A stretch of DNA of 64,000 bases from contig JAJJLU010003460.1 of the NCBI GenBank assembly GCA_023807065.1, positions 62,001-126,000 on the forward strand, in the 5' to 3' direction. The position numbers were made by a program, and so were the translations under genes. Source of the DNA: Isotricha intestinalis. Taxonomy: Eukaryota; Ciliophora; Litostomatea; Vestibuliferida; Isotrichidae. A model generated the notes under the pieces. The model saw only the letters and a list, made by a program, of their open reading frames with translations, was not told where the DNA came from and ran no database searches. Positions 50,444 through 61,014 of this stretch are shown one piece after another; within the stretch, counting starts at the first letter, position 1, and each line of letters opens with the position of its first letter.

Positions 50444-51913
50444 ATGAATAAGATTAATAATGAAAATTCTAATAAAGTGAATGTTAATAATGAAAATGAT
50501 AATTATAAAAGTGTTTTTGATGATTTTGAAGATCTTAAAATCCCTAAAGATAATAAAGAAAATGAAATAAATGGATTTACTATATTAGAACCAGATATTA
50601 AAAAGAATAAATCAGTAAATGAAATTTCTCAAGTAAGTGAATTAATTAAATCATCTGTAGTATTTTTCCCAAAAAATAATTATAGCTTCTTTAGTTCATT
50701 AAAATCAATTACATCAACACTAATCTATAATCACATAATATCAAATATAAAATTAAATTTAAATGAAATAAAAGAACCTTTTGTAATTTTTGATAAAATT
50801 CTGGATAAAAATAAATTAACTGCTTTTAAATTACAATTATTAACTTTTTTATTTATGTCATATAGAAATAATTTTACTAATTTAAAACAAATAGAAGGTG
50901 GAAATTATACAACTGATTGTGGATGGGGTTGTATGTTAAGATCAAGTCAAATGTTAGTTTCAAAAGGTTTAATAGAAAGAAAAATATATAAAAATAAGAT
51001 AAAAGATTTAAATAAAAATGATTTAAATACAATTAGAAAAGATGTCTTAATTTGTTTTTTAGATGATACTATATCAATTGAAAATATTTTAAGTAATATT
51101 GATTATCAATATTTTTTGAATCAATATAAAAAATTATGTCAGTTTGATATAAGATATTATTCTTTAACTGAAATTATTCCTCCTTTTTCAATTCAAATGT
51201 TATGTAAAATTGGGAAATGTTCTGGTCAATTTACTTCTGATATTAATATGATTAAAACTTTTATGAAAATTAATAAAGAAATGTTTAATGATTTAGAATT
51301 CATTCATTTTGAATGTGGTACATTGTATAAAGAAAAAATACTTAAAGTTTGCTGTGAAGAATTATTTTGTTCTTGTAATAATAATAATTTTTCTATTCTT
51401 GAAGACAATATTAATGATAAAAGTTCAATTTGTGATAATTGCTTTAATGAATGTTTACTTAAAAATAAAATCACTGCTGATGATATTCTTATTGAAAATA
51501 AAAGGAAATTTCTTTTTAATCAAAGTTGTATAATTTTTATTTCTTTTAGATTAGGTTTGAAAGAAATTCATCCTGATAATATAAAAATAATTCCTGATTT
51601 ATTTATGAGATTTCATAATAATTTAGGATTTATAAGTGGAAAAGAAAACAAAGCTTTTTATTTTATTGGTTTAAATGGAGAGAAATTAATGTTTGTTGAT
51701 CCTCATTTAAATCAAGTTTCAATAAAAGGAAATTTAAGTGATATTTCAAGTTATTTTATAAAAGAAATATATTTAATGGATATAAAAGATATTTCAAGTG
51801 CATTAACAACAGGAATAATAATAAATACAATGTCTGATTTAAAAACCTTTTTCTCTGAAGTAAATTGGTTCATAAAAAATCATCCTTTTTTCCTAAAATA
51901 TGATGACAAATAA
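50444..51913 (+). CDS. ATG4: ATG4 autophagy cysteine protease
   Basis: Peptidase C54 that trims ATG8 and removes it from phosphatidylethanolamine. The active-site cysteine is C159 in YTTDCGWGCMLRSSQML; the Asp-His pair is in MFVDPHLNQVS (near residue 425), both as in ATG4. YKKLCQFDIRYYSLTEIIPP, GKCSGQF and FISFRLGLKEIHPDN are family blocks. Length (489) is normal. Unusual: an insert of about 55 residues near 300-355 carries a dense Cys cluster (KVCCEELFCSCNNNN ... SSICDNCFNECLL) that could bind zinc or be oxidised. The first ~60 residues are acidic and Asn-rich and could hold an ATG8-binding motif, but I cannot point to one. Confidence 0.94.
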   Translation: MNKINNENSNKVNVNNENDNYKSVFDDFEDLKIPKDNKENEINGFTILEPDIKKNKSVNEISQVSELIKSSVVFFPKNNYSFFSSLKSITSTLIYNHIISNIKLNLNEIKEPFVIFDKILDKNKLTAFKLQLLTFLFMSYRNNFTNLKQIEGGNYTTDCGWGCMLRSSQMLVSKGLIERKIYKNKIKDLNKNDLNTIRKDVLICFLDDTISIENILSNIDYQYFLNQYKKLCQFDIRYYSLTEIIPPFSIQMLCKIGKCSGQFTSDINMIKTFMKINKEMFNDLEFIHFECGTLYKEKILKVCCEELFCSCNNNNFSILEDNINDKSSICDNCFNECLLKNKITADDILIENKRKFLFNQSCIIFISFRLGLKEIHPDNIKIIPDLFMRFHNNLGFISGKENKAFYFIGLNGEKLMFVDPHLNQVSIKGNLSDISSYFIKEIYLMDIKDISSALTTGIIINTMSDLKTFFSEVNWFIKNHPFFLKYDDK

Positions 51914-52044
51914 ATAAAATCTCTTTTTAATAATATTAAATATTTAAATATTAATTAATTAAAGCAATATAAAAAAAATAATTAATTTACAAAAAAAAAT
52001 ATATTTTAAAACAAAAAATAATATAATTTTCATTTAGATATTAA

Positions 52045-52602
52045 ATGGTAAAAACTCATCAAAAACAACACAACATTCATCATTATTTAGTAGTTGGTCG
52101 TCACACTCCAACAGATAAACATCCAAATCCCAAAATATACAAAATGAGAATATTTGCAGATGATCCAGTTCGTGCAAAAAGTAAATTTTGGTACTTTTTG
52201 AAAAAATTAGATAAAGTTAAAAAAGCCTCAGGAGATATTTTAGCATGTCATGAGATTTTTGATAGAGATCCTTCAAAAGTAAAAACATATGGTATTGTAT
52301 GTACTTATAAATCAAAATTTGGATATCATAATTTATATAAAGAATTTAGATCAACTTCTTTAAATGGTGCTGTTGATCAATTAACTAGTGAAATGGTTGG
52401 AAGACATAAAGCTCAAAGAGAAAGTTTAGTTATTGTTAGAACTACTATTCTTAAAGGAGATATAGAACATGTTGCTAAGAGAAATTATATTAAACAAATC
52501 ATGAAACATGATACTAAATTCCCTCTTTTACATAAGAGAATTAGACCTGCTCCTGCTTTTAGAAAAATCTTTAGACCTAGTAGACCTTGTTTAATCGCTT
52601 AA
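52045..52602 (+). CDS. RPL18A: 60S ribosomal protein L18a (eL20)
   Basis: A 185-residue ribosomal protein (human 176). YLVVGRHTPTDKHPNPKIYK, MRIFADDPVRAKSKFWYFLK, KTYGIVCTYKSKFGYHNLYK and the basic C-terminus KFPLLHKRIRPAPAFRK follow eL20 closely. It binds 25S/28S rRNA at the subunit surface. No intron is needed. Compared with neighbours it has more C-ending codons, as expected for a highly expressed gene. Confidence 0.97.
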   Translation: MVKTHQKQHNIHHYLVVGRHTPTDKHPNPKIYKMRIFADDPVRAKSKFWYFLKKLDKVKKASGDILACHEIFDRDPSKVKTYGIVCTYKSKFGYHNLYKEFRSTSLNGAVDQLTSEMVGRHKAQRESLVIVRTTILKGDIEHVAKRNYIKQIMKHDTKFPLLHKRIRPAPAFRKIFRPSRPCLIA

Positions 52603-52813
52603 GGGTTTTAGTTTAGTTTCCATTTAATATGAAAAAAGATTTATTATTTAAAAGTATTTTTTTATGTTTTTTGAATTTTTTTTTTATATTTTTAATTCCT
52701 TTTTTATTTTAGGTTTAATATATATTTATTCTTTTAGTTTAGTAAGTTATTTGGAGATTGATGTCCTTTGTAAAATAAATATATTATAATGATTTTTATT
52801 TATTATATAAATA
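52603..52813. other. Spacer after RPL18A
   Basis: A 211-bp T-rich gap that must contain the RPL18A 3' end and the promoter of the next gene. No specific signal can be named. Confidence 0.35.
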
Positions 52814-53335
52814 ATGAGAAAAAAATTATCTCCTACTCAGAATAGATATAGGAAAAAAAAAATTCCTTTACAAAAAGAAGTAAAAAAACCAGAAGTTTCA
52901 TTATCAATTAAATCAATAATATTATTAATGATATTAACAGCAATAGTATTATTTGTAGCATATAAATTTTACAAAAACATAGAAGAATTAAGAATAATTG
53001 ATATTAAATTAAATTCAACAAGATATCAAATTTTAAAAGATGAAAAAATTAGAATTGAAGTAAATAAAGAGGTAAATGATTTAGAAACTGAAGTTCAAAG
53101 ACAAGAACAAAAAATTAAACAATTAAAACAAGAAGAAGAATTATTAATTACAGAAAATAAAAATGAATTAGAAAGAGTTAATAGATTAAATAAAACAATT
53201 GAAAATTATATTTTAGTTGATAAAGAACAAAATAAATCTTTAATCGATGAACAGAAAAAAATGAATGATTATAAATTAGCAATTGAAAATTTAAATTCAA
53301 GAATTAGTGATGTTAAAGCAACAAAAAAAGATTAA
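52814..53335 (+). CDS. Single-pass membrane protein with coiled coil
   Basis: A 173-residue protein. A basic N-terminus (MRKKLSPTQNRYRKKKIPLQ) precedes one transmembrane helix at about 33-53 (SIILLMILTAIVLFVAYKFY), then a coiled coil runs from 65 to the end (VNDLETEVQRQEQKIKQLKQ). This topology suits a tethering or membrane-scaffold protein. No family is recognised. Confidence 0.65.
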   Translation: MRKKLSPTQNRYRKKKIPLQKEVKKPEVSLSIKSIILLMILTAIVLFVAYKFYKNIEELRIIDIKLNSTRYQILKDEKIRIEVNKEVNDLETEVQRQEQKIKQLKQEEELLITENKNELERVNRLNKTIENYILVDKEQNKSLIDEQKKMNDYKLAIENLNSRISDVKATKKD

Positions 53336-53363
53336 ATTTAAATAAAAAATGTAATATTTTTTT

Positions 53364-53642
53364 TTAATCTAAAGTTTTATAATAATGTTTTATAGGTTGA
53401 ACTAGCATTCTCATTTTAGCCATTTTAATTTTAGAATAATATTCTTCATCATTTTGAATTATATCACCATAAATATTTCTTACAATTCCTTTTTCTTTAT
53501 CATATTTTTGACTTTCATCTTTTTTAGGAGGAGCTTTAAAAATTTTCTTTTTTCTTTTTTCATTTTTATTCCACATATTTTCATATTGTTTCATTCTTTT
53601 AACAGGATCTACTTTACCTTGATATTTCTCTTGTTTATTCAT
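53364..53642 (-). CDS. Small basic protein with HYLS1-like motif
   Basis: A 92-residue basic protein. GKVDPVKRMKQYENMWNKN near the N-terminus resembles the DPV..Y..Y...W motif of the HYLS1 C-terminal domain, a centriole protein needed for cilium formation. The second half (IVRNIYGDIIQNDEEYYSKI) has no known match. The similarity is short, so the assignment is tentative, but the neighbourhood (SPAG6, centrin, UNC119) is ciliary. It is convergent with the gene ending at 53335, only 28 bp away. Confidence 0.55.
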   Translation of the reverse strand: MNKQEKYQGKVDPVKRMKQYENMWNKNEKRKKKIFKAPPKKDESQKYDKEKGIVRNIYGDIIQNDEEYYSKIKMAKMRMLVQPIKHYYKTLD

Positions 53643-53766
53643 ATTCTAATTTATAAAAAAAATATTTAAAAAATTAAATGTTCCATAAATTATAAATTTA
53701 AAAATAACATATATATATAATCACAGGAGTATTAATAAATAATAAATACTAAAAGAAATAAAAATT

Positions 53767-55296
53767 TCATTTAAATTCTCCTAAAGCAGAATAATTATCA
53801 ATTTTATTGAGTAAATTTTGAGCATAATCAGGGGAATAATACTTAATAATAGCATCATCATAATAACTATTGATATCAGAAATTAATTGTTGAATAGGTC
53901 CACTTGCTTTAACTTTAATTTCCTGTAATTTCTGCAAGCCACCATTAACAAAATTCTTTTTAGCTTCTTTATTATCTTTCAAACAAACAACGAATCTTTG
54001 TAAAATATGTTTTAATATTTTTTCTGGCGCAAGAGGGATTAAAGGTTCAAGAGCTTTTAAATTTTCACAAGAATCAATAATTTTCTTTAAAGACTTCTTA
54101 CATTTTTCCTTTAAATCATCATTAGATTTAGGATCAACATAATAAAATAATAAAAGAGAAAGAACATTAGCATTGCAAACTTCATTAGCATGTATAGGAG
54201 AATGTCTCCCAATATGACCTAATGCATAAGCAGAAGCAGCTTTAATATGTTGATGAGGTTCATTTTGTAAAGCATCTCTCAATTGATTAATTGCTTTACT
54301 TTTAATTACTATCATTGCTAATTCTTGAGAATATGCAGAAATAAAACCTAATGATAATATTCCATATAAACGAGGATCTCCTTTTATATTTGTTATATAA
54401 TCTACTATTATTGATGCTCCTCCTGAATTTGATATTAATTTTGCATTTTCTGGAGATTTATTTACTATTTCACATACACAATATGATGCATTTTTACGAA
54501 CAATATCATCAGGATCTTTTAAACAATTTAATAATTGTGATACATTCTTTAATTTATGTAAAACTTGATTAGCTAAATCAACAGAATGTTTAGTAATATT
54601 ACCTAATAATTGGCATATATTTCTTTTTAATTGAGTATCATTATAATTTAAAAAAAAAGTAATTTTTTCTAAACCACATTCAGCAACAGGTTGAGCCAAT
54701 TGTTCACTGTGTTGTGAAATATAACTCAAAGCTAGAGCTGAAGCTCTTTTCAATGAAACTTCAGGTTCTAAAATACACATCATTAACTTTTCAACAGCTC
54801 TAGCTTCAACAACTTGATGAGCTAAACTAGTATTATGTTTAGCAATAAATCCCAAAGCTAAAGCAGCACTTTCTTTAACAGAAGGATCAAATTCTTCTAA
54901 ACATAAAACTAAAGGATTTAAAGCACCACATTTAATAACATCATCAGCTAATTGAGGATTATGTTTAGCAACACTTTTAATAACAAAACAAGCAGATTTT
55001 TTATAAAAGCGATTTTGATTTGAAAGTGATGAAATTAATTGAGTTATAATATCATTTTGAATTATACTTTCTGATAATTCTTCACTATAATTTGCTAAAC
55101 GACCTATTGCTAATGCAGTTATTTGTTGAACTGATGGATTTTGATCTGTTAAAAGTGGACTTAATTCTTGCATTACTCCTGCTGCTTTTAAAGATTCAAT
55201 ATTTTTTGGATTTTGAGATAATTCTGCTATTTTTTGAACAAAAGATATTTTATTTTTTTGGTTTTCCTGAAATGGTAATAATACTCCTCGAGACAT
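53767..55296 (-). CDS. SPAG6: SPAG6/PF16 armadillo protein of the axonemal central pair
   Basis: A 509-residue protein, the same length as human SPAG6. It is built of about ten armadillo repeats (QQITALAIGRLANYSEELSE, QNRFYKKSACFVIKSVAKHN, KESAALALGFIAKHNTSLAH, KAASAYALGHIGRHSPIHAN). The C-terminus IQQLISDINSYYDDAIIKYY then SPDYAQNLLNKIDNY is diagnostic (SPAG6: YYSPGYSDTLL..VDSY). SPAG6/PF16 holds the C1 central-pair microtubule and is needed for ciliary beating. The gene is intact and without introns. It shows that this organism has motile 9+2 cilia or flagella. Confidence 0.97.
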   Translation of the reverse strand: MSRGVLLPFQENQKNKISFVQKIAELSQNPKNIESLKAAGVMQELSPLLTDQNPSVQQITALAIGRLANYSEELSESIIQNDIITQLISSLSNQNRFYKKSACFVIKSVAKHNPQLADDVIKCGALNPLVLCLEEFDPSVKESAALALGFIAKHNTSLAHQVVEARAVEKLMMCILEPEVSLKRASALALSYISQHSEQLAQPVAECGLEKITFFLNYNDTQLKRNICQLLGNITKHSVDLANQVLHKLKNVSQLLNCLKDPDDIVRKNASYCVCEIVNKSPENAKLISNSGGASIIVDYITNIKGDPRLYGILSLGFISAYSQELAMIVIKSKAINQLRDALQNEPHQHIKAASAYALGHIGRHSPIHANEVCNANVLSLLLFYYVDPKSNDDLKEKCKKSLKKIIDSCENLKALEPLIPLAPEKILKHILQRFVVCLKDNKEAKKNFVNGGLQKLQEIKVKASGPIQQLISDINSYYDDAIIKYYSPDYAQNLLNKIDNYSALGEFK

Positions 55297-55410
55297 TTTA
55301 TTTCTTTTTTTTATATTGAAATAATTTTAAGTTATCTTTTAATTTTTAAGTTTTTTAAAAAAACGTTTTTTTAATAATAAATCATATAAATATAATAAGC
55401 ACCCTTTTTT

Positions 55411-55947
55411 TTAATCAGGATAATAAACATATCTTGCTCTTCTATGAACAACTAATTTTCCTTCTACAAAAATAAAAGTATCACTTCTAGCATTAACATC
55501 TTGATTATTTTCAATTTTTTTAACAACATCATCAGCTAATTTTGGAATATTATAAATAAATTCAATAGAATTTTGAGAATTTGGCATAAATAAAGGAAAT
55601 TTAAATTGATAATTAGCAGCAAGTTTTCCTTCAACATAATGTCTTTCAATAAGAACTAAATTTTTAACAACTTGATTTCCAACAACTAAATTTAAAGTAG
55701 AACCAATAGTTTTAACTTTTGAAATTAATTTATTGCTAAAAGCATATTCTAATTCATGATCTGCAAAATAATCTAATTCATAAATATCATTTGGATAATA
55801 TTCGTGATAAACTTCACTTGTTTCCATATTTCTTAATTTGAATCCATTGAAACGAACACCAGGGGTGTTATCTTCTATTGTTAAAATAAAATGATCTGTT
55901 GGTTTTTCCATTTTGAGAACTTGTTCTATTGTTAAGTTCTTATCCAT
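55411..55947 (-). CDS. UNC119: UNC119 lipid-binding cargo carrier
   Basis: A 178-residue protein of the GDI-like/PDE6-delta fold. SDTFIFVEGKLVVHRRARYV at the C-terminus matches UNC119 ([21 protein letters not shown]) rather than PDE6D, and LVLIERHYVEGKLAANYQFK, PNSQNSIEFIYNIP and STLNLVVG agree. UNC119 binds myristoylated proteins and carries them into cilia, where ARL3 releases them. The vertebrate disordered N-terminus is absent, as in other protists. The myristoylation-type FHA protein at 29807 is a possible client in general terms only. Confidence 0.93.
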   Translation of the reverse strand: MDKNLTIEQVLKMEKPTDHFILTIEDNTPGVRFNGFKLRNMETSEVYHEYYPNDIYELDYFADHELEYAFSNKLISKVKTIGSTLNLVVGNQVVKNLVLIERHYVEGKLAANYQFKFPLFMPNSQNSIEFIYNIPKLADDVVKKIENNQDVNARSDTFIFVEGKLVVHRRARYVYYPD

Positions 55948-56167
55948 TTTTTTTGAATGTTTTAAATTATATTTTTTTTATATTTTTCATTGAGTTTGGA
56001 TTAATAATTATTATATTAAATTATATTATTTTGTTCTATTATATTTAATTTTGTCATTTTAATTTCATTCAATATTTATTTTTAATTTAATATTTAATTA
56101 CAATATCTACAAGAAAAAAAGTAAGTACCTTTTATATTTTAAATAATTAATATAAATATATTATAAA

Positions 56168-57252
56168 ATGATATTTCATAATAACTCACTTCAAAAAGAA
56201 AAAAAAAAGGAAACTGAAAGTGAAGAAGAATTTGATGAGTACACTATATTATAATTTATATTAGGATTAATGGAGAAATCTCCAAAGCAATTTTAAAAAT
56301 GAATCAAGATGAAGAAAAGATTATTCCAAAAGAAAATGAGGGTTTTTCTTTCAAACACAAATTTATTTCCAATCAAGTCGAAAATCAAAATCTAGGTAAA
56401 TATTATTCAAACAAAATAAATAATATATCAATTTCTTCAACAGAATCTAATTCATCTATTCAATCAAATAAATCTTTTAGTAACATTCCATACAATCATA
56501 ATTCTCAAGCAATTAATTTCCCTTATTATAATAATTTATTTTTTGAAAAAAATAAAATTTCTCCTCTTTTTTCTTATAATAAACCTCTGAATTTTTTTCC
56601 ATTTAAATATCCTTATAAGAAATATTATAGTAATGGAAATATCAATAATCAAACAATGAGTTTGAATAATAACCAATATGATAATAATAATAAATTTGAC
56701 CCAAAAAGAAAGAATAATAATTTAGATATACCAAGAAATAAAATTCATTTAGAAAGTATATTAAGACAAAAGGATAAAAGAACAACTATAATGATAAGAC
56801 ATATTCCTAATAAATATTCTATTAAATTGTTAGTAGATGAATTAAATGTAAATTTTAAAGATAAATTTGACTTAATATATTTACCTATAGATAATATAAA
56901 CTGTTGTAATTTAGGTTTTGGTTTTATTAACTTTACCCATATATTTCATATTTTAGATTTTTATGACCATTATAATGGAAAAAAATGGAAAAAATTTAAT
57001 TCTGAGAAAAAATGTGAATTAGCTTATTCTAAAATTCAAGGGAAAGATGATTTATTAAAAAATTTAATGTTAAGCGAAAATTATAATAATATTAAAAATA
57101 TTCCTATTCATTATTTAAATGAAAATGTTAAAGAAACACCTCTTCTTATTCCTTTGAAATATTTTCAAGCATTTCTTAATTTTTATCCTTATGCTTCTTA
57201 TAATATTATAAATAATCAATTATTTGTTGTACATTCATTATATAATTTTTAA
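56168..57252 (+). CDS. Mei2-like RNA-binding protein (RRM_2), two exons
   Basis: Exons 56168-56238 and 56265-57252 join across a 26-nt intron to 352 residues. The domain at about 190-290 is a canonical Mei2 C-terminal RRM: KRTTIMIRHIPNKYSIKLLV, FDLIYLPIDNINCCNLGFGF, INFTHIF and YNGKKWKKFNSEKKCELAYS with KIQGKDDL. It is closer to fungal and plant Mei2 than the copy at 16973. The N-terminus is Ser/Asn/Tyr-rich and disordered. Only this single RRM is present, whereas yeast Mei2 has three. The start at 56168 depends on the intron, which begins GTACAC, the only non-GTAA donor; a start at the downstream ATG 56299 is the alternative. Confidence 0.85.
56239..56264 (+). other. 26-nt intron of second Mei2-like gene
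   Basis: GTACAC...ATTAG, joining two open segments in frame. It is the least certain intron because the donor lacks GTAA. Confidence 0.65.
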
Positions 57253-57451
57253 GAATTTTAATATTATTGTTTGTTTGATCATGGGTATAGTATTAATCAC
57301 TATCGAAAAAATTTTGTTTATATTGATTAAGTTTAAAAAATTTATTTTTAGTAAATTAAGTAATTATAATTATAATGAAGTATAAACCTTATTAAATATT
57401 AAAAAATTAAAAACTATTTTCAAAAAAATTTATTATTTAAAAAATATACAT
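57253..57451. other. Spacer between convergent genes
   Basis: AT-rich, no recognised feature. Confidence 0.4.
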
Positions 57452-58403
57452 TTAATCATATGTTAAAACTTTTCCTTCAAAATTATTATTATCATCATTT
57501 GCTGTATTTTGTAATTCCTTATGTAAAAAATTTATTGTTTCATTTAAATCATTAGGATGATTATTAATATTTGAACAGGATGAAATCTTATTTTTCACAA
57601 TTTTCCTTTCTGTATATACTATATCTGAACCATTAATTCCATTTTTGATTTTATTATTCAAATTTTTTTGAAAATTATTTAAAGTTAATAATCTTCTTGT
57701 TAAATAAGTTCTATTATTTTTCATCCAATATTTTAAAATTTTTTCATTATTAAAAATTTCGTCAAGATTATAATTTTCTGTTATTGTTGGAGTATAAGAA
57801 AAATCACATGAGTTTAATTCATTTAATTGTTTAAGTCTTGTTTTTTTTGCATTTAAATTATTTAACCATTGTATATTTCTATAATAAAAAGATTTTTTTT
57901 CTACTGAATTACTTTTTCTTTTTTTATTATAATTAATATAATTATATGTATTATCATTATTATGTTTATCATTATTTAAAACATATGTAGGAAGAGTTTT
58001 ATTTATTTTTGGTTTAAATGTACATTCTTTTTTTTCTTCTTCTTCTTTTTTTAATTTTTTTTCATTTACTTCTTTTTCTAATTTTTCTCTTTTTTTTACT
58101 TTTAACATTTTATTTTCTTCTTTTGAAGATAATAAAACAAATTTTTGAGGATTAATTTTTTTTGGGATTGATTTTAAATTTAAATTATAATTATTGATAT
58201 TATATTTTTCTTGTGATTTACTCACTGAATTAGGTTTTTTAAATAAAAATTTATTTCTAAAAAAGTCTTTATTTTTTTTAGGTTTTGAATTACTAATATA
58301 AATTACTTATTTACCTTTGTATACCTTTTGAATTCTCCATTTTTATATCATTCCAAAACTCATCATCTTCAGGTTTAAATTTGATGTTTTGTTTTTTAGA
58401 CAT
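57452..58403 (-). CDS. Basic coiled-coil protein, two exons
   Basis: Exons 58315-58403 and 57452-58292 join across a 22-nt intron to 309 residues. MSKKQNIKFKPEDDEFWNDI opens the protein; after a Lys-rich linker there is a charged helix (EKLEKEVNEKKLKKEEEEKK) leading into ECTFKPKINKTLPTY. The C-F-K-P-K-I-N pattern after a Glu/Lys helix is common in uncharacterised alveolate cytoskeletal proteins. Later parts (YRNIQWLNNLNAKKTRLKQL, MKNNRTYLTRRLLTLNNF) are helical. The function is unknown. The first exon is needed because the long frame begins only with a GTG. Confidence 0.7.
58293..58314 (-). other. 22-nt intron
   Basis: GTAAAT...ATTAG, the shortest intron found here. Both flanking segments are open for many codons and join in frame. 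Confidence 0.75.
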
Positions 58404-58797
58404 TAAAATTTTTAAATAATTGAAAATTTATTATTTTTCAAAGTAATATTAATTTGATTTAAAAATAAAATTTAAATGTAAACTCAAAATATTCTTCCTT
58501 CCTAAATTTAAAAACAAGATATATTTTTTGTTTAATAACTAAAAGGTTTATAATATTAAATGTAAATTTATATTATTACTAATATTAATTATTATATAAG
58601 AACTTAAAAATAATTTTTGTATTAATTGAACTTTTTTTTAGAATATTCTTCTTTATTTTAAATTAGGTAATGTAGAAACAAAGAAATTATTAAATTTAAG
58701 TATAAGATATTAAATATGTATTTCATATATTTTTTATTAATTAAATAGATCTAAATTTAATTATTATTAAATTACCCTTTTTAAAATTAAATAAATA
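58404..58797. other. Spacer upstream of the basic coiled-coil gene
   Basis: About 390 bp, AT-rich. No relic, RNA gene or repeat was recognised. Confidence 0.4.
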
Positions 58798-61014
58798 TTA
58801 TTTTTTTCCTTTTGATAATGTTTCAATATAACCATTTAATTTCAAAGTAAGAACTCTTAATAATTCAGCATGATCAGTTTGTTGTTTTTTTTCTTTTTCA
58901 TAATTAATAATTTTTTCTTTAAATAAAGCAATTTTATATTCTTGTGAATCAACTTGACTTTTATAATCTTGAATTTCATCATTTAAATCTTTAATAATTT
59001 GTTTTAATTTTTCAATTTCAGTATCTTTACTTTCTTTTAATCTTTTAAGAAAATTTTCACAATTTCTTTTAGTTGTTTTTAATTTATTTTTAAATTGATC
59101 TTGAACTTCTTCATATTTAGCATCCATTTCAGTTAACATTTGATTTCTTACTTTTTCAATTTCTGTTTTAAAAAGAACATTTTGTAAATTATCAATTCTA
59201 CTTATAATTCCATCTAATTTATATTGAACAACTTCATCATCAATTGAATTATTTTTTTTCTTTTTTTTCTTAGAATTATTATCTTCTTTTTCTTTTTGTT
59301 TATAACTATCTATTACTATATTTAATTCTTCTATTTTATATTTTAACTCCTCTATTGTGTTTTCATTTGAATTTTTTAAATTCTGAATTGCTTTTGATTT
59401 TTCATCTATTTTTGCTTCTAAATCTAATCTATTTTCTAAGTTTTCTTCTTTTAAATCACTTATTTGTTTTTCATATTTTTCATTTGATTCTTTTAACATT
59501 TTTTTAGTTTGTTCTACTAAACCTTCTAAAACACTTTTTTCATGTTTTAAATTTGAAATTTCTTCTTCATTTTTTGTCTTATTATCCTTAACTGATTTTT
59601 TAATTAAATTAACAAAAAATTGCATTATTTGAGGGAAGATAATTTCATATTTTTTTTCATTTATTTCTGAATCATCAATAAATTTAAATATATCTTCGAT
59701 TGTATCTAAACAACCAAAAACTTCATTTAATTCTGGATTTTTTTTATATTCTTCTATTAATTTCTTTGATAAATCATTACATTGATTAATTGAAATTTCT
59801 TTCCATTTTGGAATATAAGTTCCAGAAAATAAATCATTAATTTTTCCTTCTAATTTATTATACATTTCTAAACAAACTGATAATGGAATATTTAATTCAG
59901 CAAATTCATTAAGATAACCAACAGTTAATTCTCTTATTTCATTATTTTTTTTAATTAATTCTTCTAATTTTAAATATTTTTTATAATCTAAAGTATCCAT
60001 TTCATTAGTATAAAAGCCAATGCTATTTTTATATGCATTTTCCATTTGTTCATCAACTACTATTTTCCATGAAGTTTTAACATCCGGTAAACTATCTGAA
60101 TTAATTGCTTCTAAATACATTTTTATTAATTTAATATACATTTTCCCATTCATATATGATCCTTGGATTTGTTTTGGTCTTACGCTATCAAATACTCTTT
60201 TAACTAAAGTATTCATTTGAGATAAAAATTCTGGTCTTAATTCTTCTGTTGGCAATTGATCAATTAATTTTAATTTTTTTTCATCATTTACAGGTCTTAC
60301 TAAAGTATAACAATCTCTTTCTTTGAAAAATAATTTTAAAGTTCTTCTAATATCATTCTTTTTATTTATTTCATCAATAACTCCTTGATTAAAAGAATTA
60401 GTAGAAATATTATTCATATTTTCTTCTCTTAAAGCATTTTCTAAATATTGTCTAGCAGTAATTTCATTTCCATTAGTATCAATTAATTCAAGAGCCCAAT
60501 CTCTAAGAACCCAAAGAAAAGAAGGAAAATTATTAGCATAATTATTAATTTCTTTAAATTTACTTTGAATTTTCTTTGCAAAATTAAGTACCAAAGCTAA
60601 ATTCTCAATAGCACTTTCATCAATATTTTTCATTGAATTATAAATAAATAAACTTGATAATAAAAGTCCTAAACAGAAAATAATCATATCAATACTTTCA
60701 TTTCTATCTTCAAAAGCACTTGCTAAACCTTCAGTATCAATAATTAAAACTTTATAATTTTTTCCATTTAAATTGACTGGATCTCCCCAAATCCATAAGC
60801 CTTTTGTACAAGATGCTATTGTTGGTCCTATTTCAAATCCATCTTGTCTTCCTAATAATCTATTTAAAAGATAACTCTTCCCTGAACGATATATTCCTGC
60901 TATACATACTACTGCTATATTTGTTTCTATTTTAGATATTATTTCTTCAGATTCTTTTGTTAATTTACAATGACCTTCATTATCTATTGTTATAAATTGA
61001 ACTGGTTTGTTCAT
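58798..61014 (-). CDS. Guanylate-binding-protein (GBP/atlastin-type) GTPase
   Basis: A 738-residue large GTPase. P-loop GIYRSGKS (40-47), the switch I region with IGPTIASCTKGLWIWGDPV (Thr contacts Mg2+), DTEG (93-96) and the GBP-specific LRDW in FPSFLWVLRDWALEL are all present, so GTP hydrolysis is expected. Residues 300-480 match the GBP helical middle domain. The last 250 residues form a long coiled coil (KKMLKESNEKYEKQISDLKE). There is no CaaX box or transmembrane hairpin, so membrane attachment is not evident. GBPs assemble on membranes in animals; free-living protists have many copies with unknown roles. Confidence 0.9.
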   Translation of the reverse strand: MNKPVQFITIDNEGHCKLTKESEEIISKIETNIAVVCIAGIYRSGKSYLLNRLLGRQDGFEIGPTIASCTKGLWIWGDPVNLNGKNYKVLIIDTEGLASAFEDRNESIDMIIFCLGLLLSSLFIYNSMKNIDESAIENLALVLNFAKKIQSKFKEINNYANNFPSFLWVLRDWALELIDTNGNEITARQYLENALREENMNNISTNSFNQGVIDEINKKNDIRRTLKLFFKERDCYTLVRPVNDEKKLKLIDQLPTEELRPEFLSQMNTLVKRVFDSVRPKQIQGSYMNGKMYIKLIKMYLEAINSDSLPDVKTSWKIVVDEQMENAYKNSIGFYTNEMDTLDYKKYLKLEELIKKNNEIRELTVGYLNEFAELNIPLSVCLEMYNKLEGKINDLFSGTYIPKWKEISINQCNDLSKKLIEEYKKNPELNEVFGCLDTIEDIFKFIDDSEINEKKYEIIFPQIMQFFVNLIKKSVKDNKTKNEEEISNLKHEKSVLEGLVEQTKKMLKESNEKYEKQISDLKEENLENRLDLEAKIDEKSKAIQNLKNSNENTIEELKYKIEELNIVIDSYKQKEKEDNNSKKKKKKNNSIDDEVVQYKLDGIISRIDNLQNVLFKTEIEKVRNQMLTEMDAKYEEVQDQFKNKLKTTKRNCENFLKRLKESKDTEIEKLKQIIKDLNDEIQDYKSQVDSQEYKIALFKEKIINYEKEKKQQTDHAELLRVLTLKLNGYIETLSKGKK

